Part shown: positions 60,464 through 64,000 of the stretch, in pieces
Position numbering within the stretch: position 1 is the first letter of the stretch
Layout: the number at the start of each line of letters is the position of its first letter
Origin: Leifsonia shinshuensis
GTDB taxonomy: Bacteria > Actinomycetota > Actinomycetes > Actinomycetales > Microbacteriaceae
DNA length: 64,000 nt
Direction of reading: 5' to 3'
Assembly: GCF_022606355.1 (NCBI RefSeq)
Contig: NZ_JAHHZQ010000002.1
Span: forward strand, 372,001-436,000
The notes under the pieces: model-generated
Database searches by the model: none
What the model was told of the DNA's origin: nothing
What the model saw: the letters and a program-made list of their open reading frames with translations, nothing else
Program-made: the position numbers and the translations under genes

Positions 60464-61489
60464 ATGAGCAGCGTTGGTCCGTTCAACCCGCTACCGTCAG
60501 AGATTCGGCGACGCCAGGCGCTCGCTGAACAAGAAGCCCGTGACGGCGTGAACTGGCTCGAGGACTGCCCGGCTTCAGTCGGCCACAAGGTGTACGCCCT
60601 GCTTGAAGACGCAACAAACGCTCGCTACCGCGTGTTAACGCAAGCAGATCGCTATCGGACCATTGGTAGTGCGGACGGATTGATCGAGACCGACGCGTGG
60701 CATTCGCTTGAAAATGGAGACGGCTCGGCCGAGGAGCGGCTGGACGTGGTAGCTGCAGTAATGTACGCCTTCGCCGGGCTCGCGGAACACGATGACGAAA
60801 TGGTCGAGGTGGGTGGCTGGGACAGCCACGAGTGGGAAAAGCCTTGGTACCGGCTCATCGATTTCACGGAGACAGTCAACGACTTCCTCCTTGGTTCTCG
60901 CGTGAATTGGGAGTTCGTTGATGGGCGATTTCTACCGCGAACCAGCTCAGTACTTCACGAAGCAGTTGTGCAGCCTGCGACAATTCTTCTGGACTCTGAC
61001 CCTAAGTTCTCTAGGGCGTCCGCCGGCCTGCAGTTGGCTCTAACCCGACTTTCGGAGAACAAGCCAGACGCGGCGATAACGGACGCGGCGGCAGCGATTC
61101 AGGAGCTTTTCCGATCGCTCGGCGCCAAGGGCAACAGCATCGGAGACCAGCTCAATGCGGCTCAGCGTTCCGGGCTGATTACTGCCGCCGACAGGGCCCT
61201 CATGAAGCCAATCATCGACTGGATCAATGCAGACCGTTCTGACCACGGCAATGCACACGCCCATCGCGATGGAGATGTGACGCGGGCGGATGCATGGCTC
61301 TCGATTCACGTAGCGGCAGCCCTCGCAGTGCGGCTTTCCAACCAGGAGCCTCGCGAAATCATGGCTGTGCGCGCGCGACGCGAAGAACAACGTCGACTGG
61401 CGGAAGCCGCAACGTCCGCGCCGCACGAAGCCGGAACATCAACGGCAGCGTGGGAAGCCCCGGGTCGGTGGGACGAAACGCCATTCTGA
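60464..61489 (+). CDS. Abi/HEPN-like putative defence protein
   Basis: A 341-residue protein. The N-terminal half has no recognised domain (Trp- and acid-rich, WDSHEWEKPWYRLIDFTE). Residues 200-292 resemble the abortive-infection C-terminal/HEPN-like region: ITDAAAAIQELFRSLG, then ADRSDHGNAHAHRDGD with R-x6-H (Arg258, His265), then DAWLSIHVAAALAVRL. HEPN proteins with R-x4-6-H are often RNases of toxin or phage-defence systems. The tail (from 300) is charged and disordered. It is divergent from the NACHT gene. Function is inferred only. Confidence 0.6.
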   Translation: MSSVGPFNPLPSEIRRRQALAEQEARDGVNWLEDCPASVGHKVYALLEDATNARYRVLTQADRYRTIGSADGLIETDAWHSLENGDGSAEERLDVVAAVMYAFAGLAEHDDEMVEVGGWDSHEWEKPWYRLIDFTETVNDFLLGSRVNWEFVDGRFLPRTSSVLHEAVVQPATILLDSDPKFSRASAGLQLALTRLSENKPDAAITDAAAAIQELFRSLGAKGNSIGDQLNAAQRSGLITAADRALMKPIIDWINADRSDHGNAHAHRDGDVTRADAWLSIHVAAALAVRLSNQEPREIMAVRARREEQRRLAEAATSAPHEAGTSTAAWEAPGRWDETPF

Positions 61490-61525
61490 AGAAGAACGGC
61501 AGTGTCATGCCCGATCTTGTAGGCG

Positions 61526-62566
61526 ATGTCTCATGATGTCTGGATGGGTGCCATGACTGACGCCAAGGGTTCTTCGACCGCAAGTGGCACACGACGCACG
61601 TTGGTCTGGTCGGTGCTTTGCACAGCCATCGTCGTCGCGGTGGTCACCCTCATTCTTACGCTTGCAGTGTTCCGGCCACACGACGCAACCATCGGATCAT
61701 GGGTAACTGATTTCGTGAAGACCTCGGGATTCGCGGGCCTGTGTGCTGTCGCAGCAGCGCTGGTTGCGTTCTGGAGCATATCCCGGCAGCTGAAGGTGAC
61801 CCGTCAGGGCATAGACGAGGGACAGCGCAGTTCGGATCGCGCGCTGGAGGCTCAACGCACTACGGCGGACCGCAATTCTTGGTGGCAGATGTTCGAGTGG
61901 GCGTCTTCCAGGGCGATTCCGGCAGACAAGACGGAGGACCCCCTCCCGTATGCGGCCATCCTTCGCACGTTTGAGGCCCTCGCGGAGTCCGCGACCAGTC
62001 CGGTCCAGGAAGCCGCAGTGTCGGGCGTCATGGACGAAGTCGCAGGCAGAGAAGAAGGCCGCCGAAAGCAAGCCGCCACAAACTCACCTAGCAGTGAGGA
62101 ATACACGGGGTCGGAACTCGCAGCATTGGAGGCGTTCGTTAGAAGGACTGCAAACACCCCCGCTAGGTCGCGGGCTGCTGAGTCGCAGCTGTACGAGGCG
62201 CAAGTCATTCAGGCGATTTTGAAACTGGAGTCTGACGAGTCATCCGATTTCCCAGTAGTTGTTCGAGAGGGCCCGACTACCGACTTGCGCGTCCCTGACG
62301 TGCTGGTCGAGATTGATGGAGTCACCGTCGGCGTCGAAGTCAAGCGCTTCACCCCGGCTAGCCAAACCCGGTCGAAGAAGGTGCTTGATCAGCTGAGGTA
62401 CTTTTTGTCCGAGGGTCCAGCAGATCGGATTTTGTTGGTAGTACCTGCTGAGCTTGGCGAAGGCGTCATGCTCCTCGAAAGCGGGATCTTCGCGACTCAC
62501 TGGAGTCCGAACGATGGAACGAGCAGCCTCGTGCGCGCGCTTCAGGAGGTCGCAAGGCGGAGCTAA
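61526..62566 (+). CDS. Membrane-anchored PD-(D/E)XK nuclease-like protein
   Basis: A 346-residue protein: two membrane helices (about 26-48 and 67-86), a helical stalk (88-235) and a C-terminal domain with the nuclease-like signature VPDVLVEIDGVTVGVEVKRF (Asp258, Glu271, Lys273), then a helix and ILLVVPAELGEG. This fits the PD-(D/E)XK core, placed on the cytoplasmic side. It starts 36 bases after the Abi/HEPN-like gene, so both may be in one operon. ATG 61526 is used; ATG 61553 is also possible. Membrane-tethered nucleases act in some defence systems that cleave incoming DNA. Confidence 0.65.
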   Translation: MSHDVWMGAMTDAKGSSTASGTRRTLVWSVLCTAIVVAVVTLILTLAVFRPHDATIGSWVTDFVKTSGFAGLCAVAAALVAFWSISRQLKVTRQGIDEGQRSSDRALEAQRTTADRNSWWQMFEWASSRAIPADKTEDPLPYAAILRTFEALAESATSPVQEAAVSGVMDEVAGREEGRRKQAATNSPSSEEYTGSELAALEAFVRRTANTPARSRAAESQLYEAQVIQAILKLESDESSDFPVVVREGPTTDLRVPDVLVEIDGVTVGVEVKRFTPASQTRSKKVLDQLRYFLSEGPADRILLVVPAELGEGVMLLESGIFATHWSPNDGTSSLVRALQEVARRS

Positions 62567-62655
62567 CGCCCCCGCAAATGCACCCCATACGCAAGGTCGG
62601 TCTTGGCGCGCTGCTTGACACACTTGGCGTGTCACGTCATTCAGATCTACTCTGA

Positions 62656-62684
62656 TCGAATATGTGTTCCGAACATAGATTCGA
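62656..62684 (+). promoter_or_regulatory. Double LexA (SOS) box
   Basis: TCGAATATGTGTTC-C-GAACATAGATTCGA is a 29-bp imperfect dyad (12 of 14 positions pair). It contains CGAATATGTGTTCC on the plus strand and TCGAATCTATGTTCGG on the minus strand, both close to the actinobacterial SOS box TCGAAC-N4-GTTCGA. It is 14 bases upstream of the gene at 62699. Confidence 0.6.
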
Positions 62685-62698
62685 TTAGGGAGGCGAGT

Positions 62699-62968
62699 AT
62701 GAGCACCGTCCAGACGCCGGAGGTTGTCTCCGTATGGACCGAAAACGGTCGACCTATCCGATTGGTGTGGCGCGGCAATCGCTACTTGGTCACGGACACA
62801 CCGACCCCGCTGCACGAGTCGTTCGACCATGACGCCTCCACGCATCCGGCGCAACGCATTGTCGGCTGGCGATTCCAAGGCCGCAGCCTCGATGATGGCG
62901 CCACGCGGGTGTTCGACGCGCATCAGACCGCCTGCACGCGCTGGGTGCTCACCGGCGTCTACACGTGA
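62699..62968 (+). CDS. Small protein resembling DUF6504, SOS-controlled
   Basis: An 89-residue protein: VVSVWTENGRPIRLVWRGNRYLVTD, then AQRIVGWRFQG and TACTRWVLTGVYT, a small beta-rich fold reminiscent of DUF6504 proteins that accompany error-prone polymerase genes in actinobacteria. The assignment is tentative. ATG 62699 follows TAGGGAGGCGAGT, a strong ribosome site, and a LexA-like box lies just upstream. The next gene overlaps by four bases. Confidence 0.6.
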   Translation: MSTVQTPEVVSVWTENGRPIRLVWRGNRYLVTDTPTPLHESFDHDASTHPAQRIVGWRFQGRSLDDGATRVFDAHQTACTRWVLTGVYT

Positions 62969-63294
62969 GCCAGAAGCGCTACGAGCTCGGAAGGCCCGAC
63001 CTCGCTGCCGAGACGGAAGCTCGGGACCGTCGGCCGCGACCAGTTAGCCTGCCTGACGATTTGGTGCGCCGCACGGGCCGTAGACAAGACGAACCGAGGC
63101 CAGTTCGGGTTCGGGCGATCGTCCCAGTTCGCGTCGCCTACTCGGACGCAATCGAGGTAGAAGCGGAGGTGATAGCGTCCACCCCTGGTGGAGCCGTCTT
63201 GATCCGGTTCGTCCCCGCGGGCGAAAAGTTCGAGGAGTTCGTCTGGCTGTGGTCGAACGCCGTACGACGCATCGGATACCCACAGAACGACTGA
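62965..63294 (+). CDS. Hypothetical protein, second gene of the SOS pair
   Basis: A 109-residue protein with a basic N-terminal half (ELGRPDLAAETEARDRRPRPVSLPDDLVRRTGRRQDEP) and a beta-rich C-terminal half (VRVRAIVPVRVAYSDAIEVEAEVIASTPGGAVLIRFVPAGEKFEEFVWLWSNAVRRI). The GTG at 62965 overlaps the previous stop, so it is co-translated and shares the LexA-like control. No domain is recognised. Confidence 0.6.
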   Translation: MSQKRYELGRPDLAAETEARDRRPRPVSLPDDLVRRTGRRQDEPRPVRVRAIVPVRVAYSDAIEVEAEVIASTPGGAVLIRFVPAGEKFEEFVWLWSNAVRRIGYPQND

Positions 63295-63438
63295 CCGCAC
63301 GCGCTCCCGGCATTCCCCTCGATCGCGGGTCTGCACGGGCGAACTCGCCGCATCTATTATCGTGGCAACGTCGGCTAGTACCCGCCGCTGTCTCACGCGG
63401 TCCATCACGTACCCGAGAACAAGACGAAAGCGGAAACA

Positions 63439-64000
63439 TTGGCAAGTTCAGCAACCAGAAGCCAGAGCAGGTTTCGGTACGAGAACGACCTCGTCGATGC
63501 GCTCGAGCCCGGCTTCGCTGACTCGGTCTTCAGACGGAATGACCCGAACGTCTTCACTTTCCGAGAGGTGCCCGCGGTACGCGGAATCCCGGATCTGGTC
63601 GCCGTCCGATTCGACCACGCCGTTGTGGCAGAACGGCAGGCACTTGGCATCCGTAGCCTCAGTAGTGACGTCGAAGTTCGAGTCGTCCAGACTCTCCGCG
63701 GGGCTGGACCAATCGATCCTGGAGAGCTTGCCGACCGTGTCAGCCTGACTCGCGACTACCTACGCCGCTCCGTCCTACCGATGCTTGAACAGCTCGGCTG
63801 GACAACAACCACGGCAGGGCAGGTGACCCTTCAGCCAGGTACCCAACCGATCGGCCGGCGTGTCGTCACCGTCGAGGCGAAACTTCGCGACTGGCTGCGA
63901 GCGTTCAACCAGGCGCGGAACCAGTTGTACTCCGCTGACGCCGCCTACATCGCCTTGGACGAGACCTCCGCAACAACAGCCGTCAAGCAGGTGGACGCGA
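63439..64000 (+). CDS. PD-(D/E)XK nuclease-like protein with inserted helix-turn-helix, 5' part
   Basis: The frame is open from TTG 63439 to the right edge (187 residues). RFRYENDLVDALEP is followed by RGIPDLVAV (Pro51-Asp52), then a winged-helix-like insert (PGELADRVSLTRDYLRRSVLPMLEQLGW, 91-121), then VVTVEAKLRDWLRAFNQARNQLY (Glu146, Lys148, Gln158). PD plus ExK plus a downstream Gln helix is the classic nuclease core. The only nearby start is TTG (GAAAGCGGAAACA upstream); no ATG occurs before 63779. It is cut by the window edge, so length and C-terminal domains are unknown. Confidence 0.6.
   Translation, partial: MASSATRSQSRFRYENDLVDALEPGFADSVFRRNDPNVFTFREVPAVRGIPDLVAVRFDHAVVAERQALGIRSLSSDVEVRVVQTLRGAGPIDPGELADRVSLTRDYLRRSVLPMLEQLGWTTTTAGQVTLQPGTQPIGRRVVTVEAKLRDWLRAFNQARNQLYSADAAYIALDETSATTAVKQVDA

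Overview
The window is a stretch of high-GC actinobacterial chromosome, most likely from the family Microbacteriaceae (Leifsonia-like). The reasons are strong G/C preference at third codon positions, frequent GTG starts with 4-base stop/start overlaps, and characteristic families: a DUF3618/holin-X/YihY set, an LAxTG sortase-E signal, a small plasmid-type ParB-like ribbon-helix-helix protein and a MarP-like protease. No rRNA, tRNA, CRISPR array, transposase or integrase was found.

Layout. 1-1801: the end of a sugar-acid kinase gene with an IclR regulator and RidA. 1874-4556: a type III polyketide synthase / ICMT-like methyltransferase / flavoprotein operon resembling the Streptomyces srsABC phenolic-lipid operon. 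4671-8855: a ParB-like protein, then a minus-strand cluster of an MFS exporter, a secreted protein and a sortase-anchored protein with seven cysteine-free chaplin-like repeats. 8988-16001: MarR regulator, two FluC fluoride channels behind a fluoride riboswitch, Usp, an envelope operon, an unrecognised exported pair, YCII and NUDIX proteins. 16040-22554: LysE/Lrp pair, rtcB with a structured leader and a 23-codon upstream ORF, a membrane-anchored LAS-type peptidase and a two-component system.

22681-30287 is an alpha-mannoside utilisation locus: ROK repressor, a promoter carrying a perfect 21-bp palindrome, a CUT1 sugar ABC transporter and a GH38 mannosidase. 30370-40068 holds regulators and transporters (LysR/EamA, MarP-like protease, oxidoreductase, MFS/TetR with two matching operators, AzlCD, two divergent GntR genes). 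40186-49916 is a head-to-tail duplication of a multiple-monosaccharide ABC transporter (ATPase, permease, ChvE-like binding protein, terminator) with tracts that are identical in both copies, followed by a ROK repressor. 50042-56906 holds small metabolic genes and three MarR/MerR-type switches, each with a visible operator.

From 57734 to the right edge the base composition drops and the content changes to what looks like a defence island: a NACHT-type STAND NTPase with an N-terminal nuclease-like domain, an Abi/HEPN-like protein, a membrane-anchored PD-(D/E)XK protein, a LexA-box-controlled gene pair, and the start of another PD-(D/E)XK protein with an inserted helix-turn-helix. This island, the chaplin-like protein and the rtcB leader are the parts most worth following up.
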